Positions 8,048-17,377 of a stretch of 64,000 nt of DNA are shown piece by piece. The stretch spans positions 34,883 through 98,882 of the forward strand of contig CAMHOW010000003.1 in the NCBI GenBank assembly GCA_946186895.1, read 5' to 3'. The notes under the pieces are model-generated. The model saw only the letters and a list, made by a program, of their open reading frames with translations, was not told the DNA's origin and did not search any database. The translations under genes and the position numbers were made by a program. The DNA comes from an uncultured Fibrobacter sp. (GTDB lineage: Bacteria; Fibrobacterota; Fibrobacteria; Fibrobacterales; Fibrobacteraceae). Each line of letters opens with the position of its first letter. Position 1 is the stretch's first letter.

Positions 8048-8695
8048 TTACTTGCTTTCGGCAGCAGGAGCGGCGGCAGCGGCTGCGGGAGCAGCAGCTT
8101 CAGCGGCAGGTGCGGCAGCGTCGGCAGCATCCTTCTTCTTGGACTTAGAAGAGATGGAGAAGATCACCGTACGAGGAACGGAAGCCAGAGTAACGCCTTC
8201 GGGCAGCTTGAAGTCCTTGGCGTAGAAGGTCACGTTGGTCTCGAAGTCGGAGATATCCAATTCCAGAACGGTCGGAATGGAAGCCGGCTTGGCAGAGAGC
8301 ATCAGGTAATGAGTTTCCTGAGCCATGACACCGCCCTGAGTCTTGACACCCACCGGAAGACCGGAGAGCTTAACAGGAACGCGAACCTTCACCGGAGTGG
8401 CTTCGTCGATCTTGAGGAAGTCAATGTGGACGAATTTCTGGGAGATGGCGTCTTTCTGGTAGTTGTAGATGACGGCGGGATTACCGGCCTTGCCATCGAT
8501 TTCCAGGTCCAGAAGGGTGTAACGCTTACCGGGTGCGAGAACCTTACGAATATCAATTTCGCTAACGCTGATATTCACAGTCTCTGTACCCTTACCATAA
8601 TAGACAGCCGGGATCTGACCGGCCTTACGCAAACGCTTGTTTTCGCGGTTTGCACCTAGCACTCTCGAGGTAGCCTTGAGCGTTGTGAGTTCCAT
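8048..8695 (-). CDS. rplY: 50S ribosomal protein L25 (TL5/CTC type)
   Basis: 215 residues, the long TL5/CTC form: an N-terminal 5S-rRNA-binding L25 domain (about residues 1-95, with RKAGQIPAVYYG), a beta-sheet TL5 domain (about 100-185) and a low-complexity Ala/Pro/Glu tail. It binds 5S rRNA in the large ribosomal subunit. The tail is longer and more alanine-rich than usual and is probably disordered. It has its own strong terminator and follows a tRNA gene on the same strand. Confidence 0.95.
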   Translation of the reverse strand: MELTTLKATSRVLGANRENKRLRKAGQIPAVYYGKGTETVNISVSEIDIRKVLAPGKRYTLLDLEIDGKAGNPAVIYNYQKDAISQKFVHIDFLKIDEATPVKVRVPVKLSGLPVGVKTQGGVMAQETHYLMLSAKPASIPTVLELDISDFETNVTFYAKDFKLPEGVTLASVPRTVIFSISSKSKKKDAADAAAPAAEAAAPAAAAAAPAAESK

Positions 8696-8728
8696 TGTTT
8701 TTCTCCAATTTGGATGGTTAAAATTTCA

Positions 8729-8800
8729 TTGGGGTAGCTGGATTCGAACCAACGAATAACGGAATCAAAATCCGTTGTCTTACCACTTGACGATACCCCA
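8729..8800 (-). tRNA. tRNA-Gln (anticodon TTG)
   Basis: On the minus strand the 7-bp acceptor stem TGGGGTA pairs with TACCCCA. The anticodon arm has stem ACGGA / TCCGT enclosing loop TTTTGAT, giving anticodon TTG (glutamine). The T-arm GTTCGAATC is present. Discriminator base is A. CCA is not encoded. 72 nt. Confidence 0.95.
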
Positions 8801-8861
8801 ATGGTGGCGCAAATATAGAAATTTCGCCTAAAATTCAAAGGGATTTACAGGCGAGACAGCG

Positions 8862-9737
8862 CTAAAAGCCCTGAAAAAATCGGGTTACCTTCTGGTATCT
8901 GGTGGTGGTTTTTACCGATTCCAGGGCGGATTCCGCCTGTTCCTTCGTCTTAAAAACGCCAAAAACAGAGGCTCCCGACCCCGACATGAGGACAGAGGTC
9001 GCCCCCAGGCGGATAAGTTCCTGCTTGAGTTTTTCAACCAAGGGGTGCTTGGGGAATACCGAAATCTCAAAACTGTTGAAGACGTTTTCTAGAGCAAAAT
9101 CAATGGGCGTCACAGGGGTTGAGCTGCCCGCGGATTTGAAGCCGGCCTTGTAGGCCTCCCAACGGTCAGGGCCAGACTTAGGGACTCCGGCATAGGCGTC
9201 CTTGGTGGGAACAGCGTCCAGCGGGGTCGCTATGAGCAGGTGCTGGTCATCTTTCAGCTGAAGAGGCTCGATTGGCGTAAGCTTTTCGCCGATGCCCTCG
9301 GCGAAGGCCGAGCCGCCTCTGACCAAGAAGGGTACATCGGCCCCAAGACGGGCGGCCAGCTCTTCTAGGGCCTCGTACGGGAGGTTCAACTCCCAGAGGC
9401 GGTTCAGCAAGCGAAGCGTTGCTGCGGCATCGGCACTACCACCGCCCAGACCTGCGCCTAGAGGCATCACCTTTTTCAGGTACAGGTCCACACCCTTCCC
9501 GACGCGATAAGCGTCTTGCATCAAGAGAGCGGCCTTATACACCAGGTCCGATTCCTTGGGATATTCCTGAGGAACGTTGTATCCCAGCGTAATCTTATCG
9601 TCTTCACGAAGGGTAGCCGAAACCGTATCGCCCGCGTCGATGGTCTGGAACAAAGTTCCCAGGTCATGGTAACCATCTTCACGCTTGCGGATGACATCTA
9701 GAAACAGGTTAATTTTTGCAGGAGCAAATTCTTTCAT
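8862..9737 (-). CDS. ispE: 4-diphosphocytidyl-2-C-methyl-D-erythritol kinase
   Basis: 291 residues from the ATG at 9737, giving the family start MKEFAPAKINLFLDV; an extension further upstream is possible but lacks conservation. The GHMP-kinase ATP loop is PLGAGLGGGSADAAA, and the C-terminal motif SVLMSGSGASVFGVF is intact. The enzyme phosphorylates CDP-methylerythritol in the non-mevalonate isoprenoid pathway in the cytoplasm. It lies 61 bases upstream of the tRNA gene on the same strand. Confidence 0.95.
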   Translation of the reverse strand: MKEFAPAKINLFLDVIRKREDGYHDLGTLFQTIDAGDTVSATLREDDKITLGYNVPQEYPKESDLVYKAALLMQDAYRVGKGVDLYLKKVMPLGAGLGGGSADAAATLRLLNRLWELNLPYEALEELAARLGADVPFLVRGGSAFAEGIGEKLTPIEPLQLKDDQHLLIATPLDAVPTKDAYAGVPKSGPDRWEAYKAGFKSAGSSTPVTPIDFALENVFNSFEISVFPKHPLVEKLKQELIRLGATSVLMSGSGASVFGVFKTKEQAESALESVKTTTRYQKVTRFFQGF

Positions 9738-9857
9738 GGCATTAAACTTAGAAAAACAATATTCCAAGTTGGAATAAAAAGGGAGAAAAAAAATCATCCA
9801 CAAAAAAAATTAACATATATTAAACAAGGTAAAACATTTTCTAACAGGAGAATCCTC

Positions 9858-10262
9858 ATGAAAAAATTCGTTTTCATGCTTTTTCTGAGCATTGCAGCAA
9901 TGACTGTCTATGCACAAGTGGATAAAATCCTGGGATTCTGGACCGCTATCGATCCCGACACCGATAAACCATACGCCACCGTGTACATATACAAAGGCGA
10001 CAACGGCAAGTACTACGGCAAAATAACCGAAATTTTGGATTCAAACGACCCGGCCGACCAAAAACTCGTAGGCACCGTGTTCATCAAGGACATGAAAGCC
10101 GATGGCGACAAGCTTACCGGCGGAACGATTTACGACCCCGAAGAGAACAAGACCTACCACGGCAAGATTTCAATTGACAAGAAGGGCCGACTCGAACTGC
10201 GAGGTTCCCTAGACCGTTGGGGACTATTGGGCGCAACGGAATACTGGATTCGCAAAAAATAA
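9858..10262 (+). CDS. DUF2147 domain exported protein
   Basis: 134 residues: a signal peptide ending around TVYAQ, then the DUF2147 pattern GFWTAIDPDTDKPYATVYIY, GTIYDPEENKTYHGKI and LGATEYWIR. DUF2147 proteins are small exported, probably lipocalin-like beta proteins of unclear function. AGGAG lies 8 bases before the ATG. It is the first gene of a plus-strand run reaching 15,899 and lies 22 bases before the LolA-like gene, so an envelope lipid role is suggested by context only. Confidence 0.85.
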   Translation: MKKFVFMLFLSIAAMTVYAQVDKILGFWTAIDPDTDKPYATVYIYKGDNGKYYGKITEILDSNDPADQKLVGTVFIKDMKADGDKLTGGTIYDPEENKTYHGKISIDKKGRLELRGSLDRWGLLGATEYWIRKK

Positions 10263-10284
10263 TCAGAAAAAAAAAGGAGAAAAC

Positions 10285-11073
10285 ATGAAGCACACATTCT
10301 TTAAACTCGCCGTATCTGGTTTAATTTTTGCGACAACCACCTTTGCCCAGTCGGCAAACGAAATCGCCAAGAAAGCCCATGACTTGCCTACCGGAAAAAC
10401 TTCATCCGGAACCATTTCGGTTACCTTGATTGACAAAAACGGGAAAACTCGCAATCGCGAAATCGCATCTTACACCATGAAGGATGGCTCCACCGACAAG
10501 ACGGTCCTTGTTTTCAAGACACCCAGAGACGTGGCGGGAATCAGCTACCTCACCTACGACTACCCCGACAAGGCCGACGGTTCGACCGTCGATAGCGACA
10601 GCTGGATTTACCTGCCCGCCATGAAAAAAGTGCGCCGCGTATCGGGTTCCAGCAAGGATGACGATTTCCAGGGAACGGACTTTACTTACGACGACCTGGG
10701 CACCCGCAGCCTTTCTAAGGACAACTTCGCCATTCTCGGCGAAGAGAAGGTAAACGGTGTTGACTGCTGGATCCTTGAAGCCAAGGCAAAAGACCCCAAA
10801 GCCAAAGTCAGCCGCCGCGTCACCTGGGTAGACAAAAAGACCTATGTTGTCCAAAAGGGCGAATACTACGACAAACAAAACAAGCTCCAAAAAACGCTCA
10901 CCTGCGAAAATATCAAACAGGTCAAGGGATACTGGACAACCCAAAAAATGACCATGACCAACGTGCAGTCCAATCACAAGACCGTCTATGAAATCAAGGA
11001 CCTGAAATACGACGAAAAAGTAAACGAAAGCTACTTCACGGTAAGTGCGCTTGAACGCGAACAGGTCAAGTAG
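10285..11073 (+). CDS. Outer membrane lipoprotein-sorting (LolA-like) protein
   Basis: 262 residues with a signal peptide (FFKLAVSGLIFATTTFAQ) and then a periplasmic LolA-like fold. Recognisable segments include DSDSWIYLPAMKKVRRV, the DDFQGTDFTYDDL region, and KGYWTTQKMTMTNV near the C terminus. This subfamily (LolA_like) is commonly encoded beside MMPL/RND transporters, as here: the transporter begins 20 bases downstream. It probably carries a lipid or lipoprotein across the periplasm between the transporter and an outer-membrane partner. It is not canonical LolA and the cargo is unknown. Confidence 0.85.
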   Translation: MKHTFFKLAVSGLIFATTTFAQSANEIAKKAHDLPTGKTSSGTISVTLIDKNGKTRNREIASYTMKDGSTDKTVLVFKTPRDVAGISYLTYDYPDKADGSTVDSDSWIYLPAMKKVRRVSGSSKDDDFQGTDFTYDDLGTRSLSKDNFAILGEEKVNGVDCWILEAKAKDPKAKVSRRVTWVDKKTYVVQKGEYYDKQNKLQKTLTCENIKQVKGYWTTQKMTMTNVQSNHKTVYEIKDLKYDEKVNESYFTVSALEREQVK

Positions 11074-11093
11074 ATTCCTCAGGTGGGTTGAAT

Positions 11094-13493
11094 ATGAAAG
11101 TCGAAAAGATCAGTCAATTTTTCGGCAAGATTGGACGCGCCCAGCTACGCCATCGCTGGAAAATTCTTATCGCCCTGCTCATCGTTACGGTCATCTGCAG
11201 TTCCGGCTTAAGTCAGTTTGCACTCGACATTGGCGAAGATGGCTGGTTCGGCGATACCGACGACATAACGCAAAACACAAAGAAGTACGAAGAAATCTTC
11301 GGAAACTTGAACGGTGTTGGCGTTTTGCTCGTAAAACAAGGGGACGGAGATGTCTTTAGCGAAGACATGCTGAAGGTCATCGACAAAATCGGAACTCGGA
11401 TGAAGGACGAGATTCCGTTTGCAGACCGACTCACCTCGATTATCAATGTCGACATTCCTGTTGGCAACGAAGAAGGTTTCGAAATCAAGAAACCTTACGA
11501 GAACGGCATTCCCTCGGATTCTGCGGAGCTGGCTAACGCACGCGTACTCGTGATGCGCGGAAGCGAAAAGACGAATGCACTCGTGAACTCCCTCGTGAGT
11601 GATAACGGACGAGAAACTTGGATTTCCCTATCGCTATACCCGTTCAAGGGAAAGGAACTCGACGAAAAATTCAACGGCGAGTCAGATGAAGTCCCAGTTG
11701 CCATCGGATACAAGCTGATGGAAATCATCGAAAGCGACGAATTCCAGAACAAGGGTTTCAAACTTTACGGTGGCGGAATGCCGTATGACAACGCCAACGA
11801 AGACCGCTACGAAGTACCCGAATACGGCATTAGGGTTCTCTGTAGCATCGGCGTGATGCTTTTGTTTTTGGCCTTGTGTCTGCGCAACGTTTTTGGCGTA
11901 GTTGTGCCTGCCGTTGCAACCCTCAGTGCCATTGCATCGGTCTTTGGCGCAATGTCCTATTTTGGAGCAAAAGCCGATTCTGCCCTCGTGACACTGCCGG
12001 TCGTTCTCGGCATGGCCCTTGCGGTGGGTTATTCGGTGCATTACATCAAGATGTTCGAGCTGTTCTTTAGGCGCACAGGCAAGCGCAAAGAATCGGCAAT
12101 CAAGTGCGTCGAGGAATGCGGATGGCCGGTGCTATTCACCGTTCTTACGACCATGGCATCTTTTGTCAGTTTCCTGTTTGTCGACATGAAACCCCTGGAA
12201 TGGATGGGCAAGACATCGGCCTTGGTAGTACTCGCTATCTACCTCTACGTAACCATATTAATTCCGATTTTACTTTCTTTCGGCAAAGATCGTGCCCCTA
12301 AGGCGATGCTCGAAAAAGGCGCCACTAAGTTAGACAAAAAATTCGCATGTTGGTCAAAATTCGTCTATAAAAAGAAGTGGGCCTTTATCGTCGTTACGGC
12401 TCTGATTATCGCAGCATTTATCCCCGGGATGTTTAAAATTACGGCGCAACTGGACTACCTTACTATAACAGGCGACAAGATGTCGTACATCCGAGAAACA
12501 AAGGAAATGCTCAAGACAAAGCTCGGAAACCAGTACAGTTACACGATTATGATTTCCTATGACGAAGAAGGCGCTTTCAAGAAACCGGAAAATATGAAGG
12601 CGCTATTACAGCTGGAAGATTATCTGGGAACACTTTCGCTTACCAAGTGGTCGGGCGGCAAGGCACGTGTGGCGTCGGTGACAAGCATCTTGAAAGAAAT
12701 GAATCGCGCTCTGAACGAAGGAAAAGATTCTTTCTACACCGTTCCCGAAGACGAATATGTGCTTGCACAGCTGATGGAACTGTCATCTATCGAAATGCGC
12801 CAGGATTTCAGCGATGCGATGGATGAAGACTTCAAGACGACCGTTGTCAATGTGGACATGACCCAATTCGCCACAGAAGAAGCGCTCGCCAATATGGATT
12901 CATTGAAGGCAAAACTTGCCGAGCTGTTCCCTGACGCAAAGTGCACCCTTTTAGGAGACATGATCCGATATTCCGAAATGAGCAACCGCATTGTTTTTGG
13001 AGGGCTGAAATCATTCGGATTCTCACTTTTGATTATCGCCATTATGCTAATTTTCGCCTTCTCTAGCCTAAAGCTTGGGCTCATCGGCATGATTCCGAAC
13101 GTGGCTCCGGTTATTTTGGTGGGCGGTGTCATGGGCTACTTCAACTTTGCGCTTGATTTCAGCTCCATCACGGTAATGCCGCTGGTTTTAGGTATCGCAG
13201 TCGACGACACCATTCACCTTACGACGCACCTTAAAATGCGCTACGAACAAAGCGGTTCCTGCGTCAATGCGATGGAAGCGACCTTCCGCGAAATAGGTTC
13301 GACCATGTTCCTGACGACAATTATCCTATGCTCCATGTTCAGCGTCTACCTGTTCAGCCCGATGCGTTTCTTGATGGTGCTAGGGATTCTCATTATCACC
13401 GGGCTTTCGGGGGCACTAATCGCCGATTACACCATCACACCGGCGCTGCTGCATGTGACCAATCCCTTCGGCAAAGAAAAGGAGAAAGCATGA
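11094..13493 (+). CDS. MMPL-type RND superfamily transporter
   Basis: 799 residues. Two repeats each have one leading membrane helix, a large periplasmic domain and a bundle of five helices (about residues 240-410 and 640-795), the RND/MMPL topology. The second half has the signature GIAVDDTIHLTTHLK. The ATG at 11094 is preferred over a TTG 6 bases upstream because AGGTGGG then sits 6 bases away. MMPL relatives export lipids or hopanoids across the inner membrane. The stop overlaps the next start (ATGA), tying it to the outer-membrane protein gene. Cargo unknown. Confidence 0.9.
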   Translation: MKVEKISQFFGKIGRAQLRHRWKILIALLIVTVICSSGLSQFALDIGEDGWFGDTDDITQNTKKYEEIFGNLNGVGVLLVKQGDGDVFSEDMLKVIDKIGTRMKDEIPFADRLTSIINVDIPVGNEEGFEIKKPYENGIPSDSAELANARVLVMRGSEKTNALVNSLVSDNGRETWISLSLYPFKGKELDEKFNGESDEVPVAIGYKLMEIIESDEFQNKGFKLYGGGMPYDNANEDRYEVPEYGIRVLCSIGVMLLFLALCLRNVFGVVVPAVATLSAIASVFGAMSYFGAKADSALVTLPVVLGMALAVGYSVHYIKMFELFFRRTGKRKESAIKCVEECGWPVLFTVLTTMASFVSFLFVDMKPLEWMGKTSALVVLAIYLYVTILIPILLSFGKDRAPKAMLEKGATKLDKKFACWSKFVYKKKWAFIVVTALIIAAFIPGMFKITAQLDYLTITGDKMSYIRETKEMLKTKLGNQYSYTIMISYDEEGAFKKPENMKALLQLEDYLGTLSLTKWSGGKARVASVTSILKEMNRALNEGKDSFYTVPEDEYVLAQLMELSSIEMRQDFSDAMDEDFKTTVVNVDMTQFATEEALANMDSLKAKLAELFPDAKCTLLGDMIRYSEMSNRIVFGGLKSFGFSLLIIAIMLIFAFSSLKLGLIGMIPNVAPVILVGGVMGYFNFALDFSSITVMPLVLGIAVDDTIHLTTHLKMRYEQSGSCVNAMEATFREIGSTMFLTTIILCSMFSVYLFSPMRFLMVLGILIITGLSGALIADYTITPALLHVTNPFGKEKEKA

Positions 13494-14848
13494 AACGATT
13501 CACCGCCCTCGGCTTAGCCCTTGCCGCAACCGTTTGTGCCCAAGAAACAGTTTTCTTGGGTAGCCTTACCTCGCAGGCCGGGGTAGGACTCCCGAATGCT
13601 CACCATAACAAGGGCGATTTCTTGCTCGGCCAGACGATTTTTGACGGAACAGTCAAATCGTACCTTGACGAAGCCATGATTTACGTAAACGGCCAAATCG
13701 TGCACGATGCCTTGGGCAGCCAAAGTACAAATGGTTCTTCCGCATTTGTTGCCGATGACGGCACCTATGCCCTAAAACTCCGCGAAGCCTATATCGACTG
13801 GAAAGGCGAATTGCTTGCGTTGCGAATCGGTCGCCAGATTACCTCTTGGGGAAAGGCCGACGACCTCCAGATTACCGACGTACTGAACCCGCGAGACGAA
13901 ACGAATGTAGTTGCTGCAGACTACAACGAATCCAAGCTCGGAATCGATGCCGTGCGCATTTCTCTTTTAACCGAAAAAACTCAAGTCGACGCCTACTGGA
14001 TTCCGTTCTTTACGCCGAGCATTCTGCCGCTCGCCAAGGGTAACCCGCTGCATTCGCGCGTATTCCCGGCGGAAGTAGATGGCATCGGAATCAATTATCC
14101 TGAAAAATACGACGACTTCGAACTCCCGGAAAAAAGACTTTCGAAAAGCGAACTTGCACTTCGCGCAAGCACTTACACGTCAGTCGCAGATTTGTCGCTG
14201 TACGGATTCTACGGTTGGGATGACCTTCCGTTAATCCGGTACAAACCCAATATTGTTTTTGGCGATGGCGAAGACATGCCTGCCACCAGCTACACAATCG
14301 ATGTGACAGGAGAATACAAGCGTATGTACATGATCGGCGCCGACGCAGCGATTCCTGCCGGAGATTTCGTATTCCGTCTTGAAGGCGCCTTTTTCCCCAA
14401 GCGACATTTCCAAACAAATGTCAACAGTCAACTCTTTAAGTATTCGGAAAACTCGCGCCCCGCAAGCAAGAGAAAGAATCAAGTCTTGGGCCTTGCCGGG
14501 CTGGACTGGACTCCTAGCGGAGGCTGGACGATTACAGCACAGTATGTTGCAGATGGCGTAATCGATCACGATGACGACCTTGAGCGGAAAGGATTCGAAC
14601 ACCAGGCCACCTTGAGTATCGAGAAATCCATCCTGAACGAAACACTCACCATTATGGCCTCGGGTGCTTTAGACTTATGGGATTTCTCTACCGCAAGCGA
14701 GCTTGAGCTGGACTACAAGCTGACCGACGCGATTACGCTTTGTCTGATAGGCGACCTGTACCTTGAAGGTCCCGACGGCAAGAACGGACTGTACGGAGAA
14801 TACCGCGATTTCAGCAGTGTCACGTTTAAGGGCAAGATGAGTTTCTAA
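13490..14848 (+). CDS. DUF1302-like outer-membrane protein
   Basis: 452 residues from the ATG at 13490 (GGAGAAAGC upstream). After a signal peptide (FTALGLALAATVCAQ) comes a barrel-like protein with the pattern LRIGRQITSWGKADDLQI then DVLNPRDETN. This is the shape seen in DUF1302 and related outer-membrane proteins that accompany MMPL transporters. It ends with an aromatic residue, as barrel proteins do. The 4-base overlap with the transporter gene suggests a common complex or pathway spanning the envelope. Confidence 0.75.
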   Translation: MKRFTALGLALAATVCAQETVFLGSLTSQAGVGLPNAHHNKGDFLLGQTIFDGTVKSYLDEAMIYVNGQIVHDALGSQSTNGSSAFVADDGTYALKLREAYIDWKGELLALRIGRQITSWGKADDLQITDVLNPRDETNVVAADYNESKLGIDAVRISLLTEKTQVDAYWIPFFTPSILPLAKGNPLHSRVFPAEVDGIGINYPEKYDDFELPEKRLSKSELALRASTYTSVADLSLYGFYGWDDLPLIRYKPNIVFGDGEDMPATSYTIDVTGEYKRMYMIGADAAIPAGDFVFRLEGAFFPKRHFQTNVNSQLFKYSENSRPASKRKNQVLGLAGLDWTPSGGWTITAQYVADGVIDHDDDLERKGFEHQATLSIEKSILNETLTIMASGALDLWDFSTASELELDYKLTDAITLCLIGDLYLEGPDGKNGLYGEYRDFSSVTFKGKMSF

Positions 14849-14900
14849 AAAAATGATACCACGGACGGCGTAAGCCGTCAATCCAGAAGGAGACTTTTTT

Positions 14901-15899
14901 ATGAATAAATTCACATACTTTGCAGCCGCTGCATTAAGCTGCAGTCTCCTTTTTGCAGAAGAAGGTGTCCCCGCCACTCAAACGCTCAATGCAGCACAGG
15001 AAAAATCCCCCTGGGAACTATCGGCAACGACATCTGCCGCCTACTACCCCGAAGTAGAACACCACCGCGGTTCAAGCCACACGACAGGCATCAGCGGCCC
15101 TTACGACGGCGTAGAAGCTGTTATCGAATTTGACGCGGCCTACACGCTCCCCTTCTTGCGCGGTAACGACGATTTCACCGCAGACAATCATGTGACATTC
15201 AACATGGGACTTGAAGTCTCCCCCGTTACGGTTGCGCCGGTTGCCTCGATTACCGTATCACCCATCGCCTTCTTGGAACTCGCCATCGGCGGCACCGCAG
15301 GAACCGGGTGGAATGCATTTGATTTATTCCAAGGTATGGCCGAGTATGACGCAAGCAAGCCCGAATATAAGGACATGACGCCCTTTGCCCATTGGTACTT
15401 GTACGGCTGGGGCAGCGCGTGCCTTATGTTTGACCTTGCCGCCCTTTGGGAAGGTGACTGGCACCATGTAGTCGCCACAGCCACCTACAAAGCAGGCTAC
15501 CAAAAATTGACTGGCACCGACAGCGATGTTTGGCTTTGGCAGGCTACGGACGGATTAGCAAGCGGTTGGATCTATGAGCAGGAATACTTTATAGGATACC
15601 AAATGCCGTTAATGCTTTCGATGATCGGCGTCGGCACCACACTTTCGGGCCATTATGAGTCCAGCGATTTCGGCGACTATTCATCAAACTACAAGGGCGA
15701 CTTTATGACCATCGACATTTGGCCCATGGCTGAAATCACACTTGACAAGAAAGACAAGCTTTATGTGCTTTTTGATTTTCAATCCCGCAGAAGCTTCCGC
15801 GAAAAATACAAGGGCGAAGAATACGAGCCCCTAATGACATACAGCGGCAGGGAATGGATATTCTATTCTGTCGGATTCCAGTGGAAACATCTGTTTTAA
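14901..15899 (+). CDS. Outer-membrane beta-barrel protein of unknown family
   Basis: 332 residues with a signal peptide (FTYFAAAALSCSLLFAE), aromatic-rich alternating strands and a terminal Phe (FQWKHLF), fitting an outer-membrane barrel. I do not recognise the family. AAGGAGA lies 10 bases before the ATG. It begins 52 bases after the DUF1302-like gene and is probably the last member of the envelope operon. Confidence 0.7.
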   Translation: MNKFTYFAAAALSCSLLFAEEGVPATQTLNAAQEKSPWELSATTSAAYYPEVEHHRGSSHTTGISGPYDGVEAVIEFDAAYTLPFLRGNDDFTADNHVTFNMGLEVSPVTVAPVASITVSPIAFLELAIGGTAGTGWNAFDLFQGMAEYDASKPEYKDMTPFAHWYLYGWGSACLMFDLAALWEGDWHHVVATATYKAGYQKLTGTDSDVWLWQATDGLASGWIYEQEYFIGYQMPLMLSMIGVGTTLSGHYESSDFGDYSSNYKGDFMTIDIWPMAEITLDKKDKLYVLFDFQSRRSFREKYKGEEYEPLMTYSGREWIFYSVGFQWKHLF

Positions 15900-15902
15900 T
15901 TC

Positions 15903-15931
15903 TTTTCACAATTTTTTTACTAAAATATAAT
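15903..15931 (+). promoter_or_regulatory. Sigma-70-type promoter for the STAS-NRPS-MATE operon
   Basis: TTTTCA (15903-15908), a 17-base spacer and a perfect TATAAT (15926-15931), 13 bases before the STAS start codon. It directly follows the stop of the preceding operon, so it marks the start of a new transcription unit. Confidence 0.6.
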
Positions 15932-15943
15932 ACGGAGCATAGA

Positions 15944-16243
15944 ATGGAACTTAGAACTGTTTTGAACGATGCTGAAATGACAATTGCTCTTTCTGGCGAG
16001 CTGAACACCCTCACCTCGCCCAAACTCGCAGAAGAAATTGCAGCTCACATCGAAAAGATTAACTCGCTAATCATGGATTTCAAAGAATGCGATTATGTAT
16101 CCTCGGCAGGGATCCGAGTATTACTTTCAACATTCAAGGTCTTAAAAAAGAAACAGGGAAACATGCAACTTCTCAATATCGGCGAAAACTTCAGGGAAGT
16201 CCTGGACGCAACCGGACTCGACGCCGTTTTCGGTTTAATTTAA
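15944..16243 (+). CDS. STAS-domain anti-anti-sigma factor-like protein
   Basis: 99 residues, a complete single STAS domain. The phosphorylation segment reads FKECDYVSSAGIRVLLS, with the Ser equivalent to the regulatory serine of SpoIIAA/RsbV intact. In known systems such a protein is phosphorylated by an RsbW-type kinase and dephosphorylated by a PP2C phosphatase, and binds the kinase when unphosphorylated. Both candidate partners lie in the same operon. The ATG has GGAG 6 bases upstream. The next gene begins at the base after its stop. Confidence 0.9.
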   Translation: MELRTVLNDAEMTIALSGELNTLTSPKLAEEIAAHIEKINSLIMDFKECDYVSSAGIRVLLSTFKVLKKKQGNMQLLNIGENFREVLDATGLDAVFGLI

Positions 16244-17377
16244 ATGACTAACTACGAAATAGAGATGGAACTTGACAAAGCTTCAAAAGCCCTGTCAAAA
16301 GAAACGCAATCTATAAATCTATCTTACTGGAATGCCGGCTCCGAATACAAGGCTCAGCTCAAAGATATCCTCAAATACGAATCCGTACAGGATATTTTTG
16401 ACTATCAATATTATCTTCCTGAATCCATCAAAAAAAACATTGCAACCAAATTAGGCTTTTCAAGCGAAGATTTCTACGAATCTCAGGGTTTTGCCTTCTC
16501 GCAAAGCACCCATTCGATTGTAACAATCGCAGTATTTCTTTCACAAAGAAATTTAAAAACAGGAATCATTGCGCCAGCATACTTTACGGCACAGACTTGC
16601 CTAGACGATTTAAAAGTCGCCTACCACGTTTTTAACGAATTCATTCCCAACTTCAATCAAATTTTTGACATCGGCCCCCTTATAAATTCGGACTGCGAAG
16701 CATTTTGGTTCACCTCCCCAATCAATTCGACAAGCGTTTATTTCAATCAAAATGTCGTAAACGGCATTCAAGAACTTCTAGATGCAGGGAAATGGGTTAT
16801 CTTGGACGAGGCCTTATGCGTAAACGGAAAGGAACTTTCAAGAACATTAGGAATACAAGAAAAACTAATGTACATCTATAGTCCGCACAAGGCTCTAGGA
16901 ATTCAAGGGATTAAATTTTCTGTCATTGTCACACATAAAAAGTTCACTGACGAAATTGATAGGCTCAAAGACTGTTACGGAGGCTCCCTAAATTATCTAA
17001 GTGAACTGGGTGCACGTCATTTCATCTCCCAAAATTACGACGAATGCCTTCGTTTTTACAATAAATTTTGGAGAGACAATTACAAACGAGTTCATCAGAT
17101 TCTAGCAAATTACCATTTCGCCCATGTGCCACCTGATACATCCGGTCATTATGCCATGATCTTTCTTGACGGGTGTATAGGAACCGAAATTTTTATTTTC
17201 GCCATAAAAAAACTAATCAAGGAAAAGGGATATTTAATTTTTCCGGGTGTCATGCACGGTTTTGACATAAGCAAACAGTTCTGTTTTAGAATCAACCTGC
17301 TCCTGAACAAGACTGATTTGGAAAAAGGACTTATTTCAGTTCTTGACTACATGGGCAAATTCATCGAGAATGCATAA
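16244..17377 (+). CDS. PLP-dependent fold-type I aminotransferase-like enzyme
   Basis: 377 residues resembling class I/II aminotransferases: an Asp for the cofactor pyridine nitrogen in WVILDEALC (Asp188) and the cofactor lysine in YSPHKALGIQGIKFSV (Lys216). The rest is divergent, with no close family recognised. Placed directly between the STAS gene and the peptide synthetase gene (stop and next start overlap by one base), it probably makes or modifies a building block, or releases the synthetase product, as PLP enzymes do in other small assembly lines. Base composition is more A/T-rich than the flanking operons. Confidence 0.75.
   Translation: MTNYEIEMELDKASKALSKETQSINLSYWNAGSEYKAQLKDILKYESVQDIFDYQYYLPESIKKNIATKLGFSSEDFYESQGFAFSQSTHSIVTIAVFLSQRNLKTGIIAPAYFTAQTCLDDLKVAYHVFNEFIPNFNQIFDIGPLINSDCEAFWFTSPINSTSVYFNQNVVNGIQELLDAGKWVILDEALCVNGKELSRTLGIQEKLMYIYSPHKALGIQGIKFSVIVTHKKFTDEIDRLKDCYGGSLNYLSELGARHFISQNYDECLRFYNKFWRDNYKRVHQILANYHFAHVPPDTSGHYAMIFLDGCIGTEIFIFAIKKLIKEKGYLIFPGVMHGFDISKQFCFRINLLLNKTDLEKGLISVLDYMGKFIENA

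Noticed and set aside
9796..9804. TCATCCACA resembling a DnaA box between ispE and the DUF2147 gene
   Set aside because: Single imperfect match in A-rich DNA with no supporting boxes.
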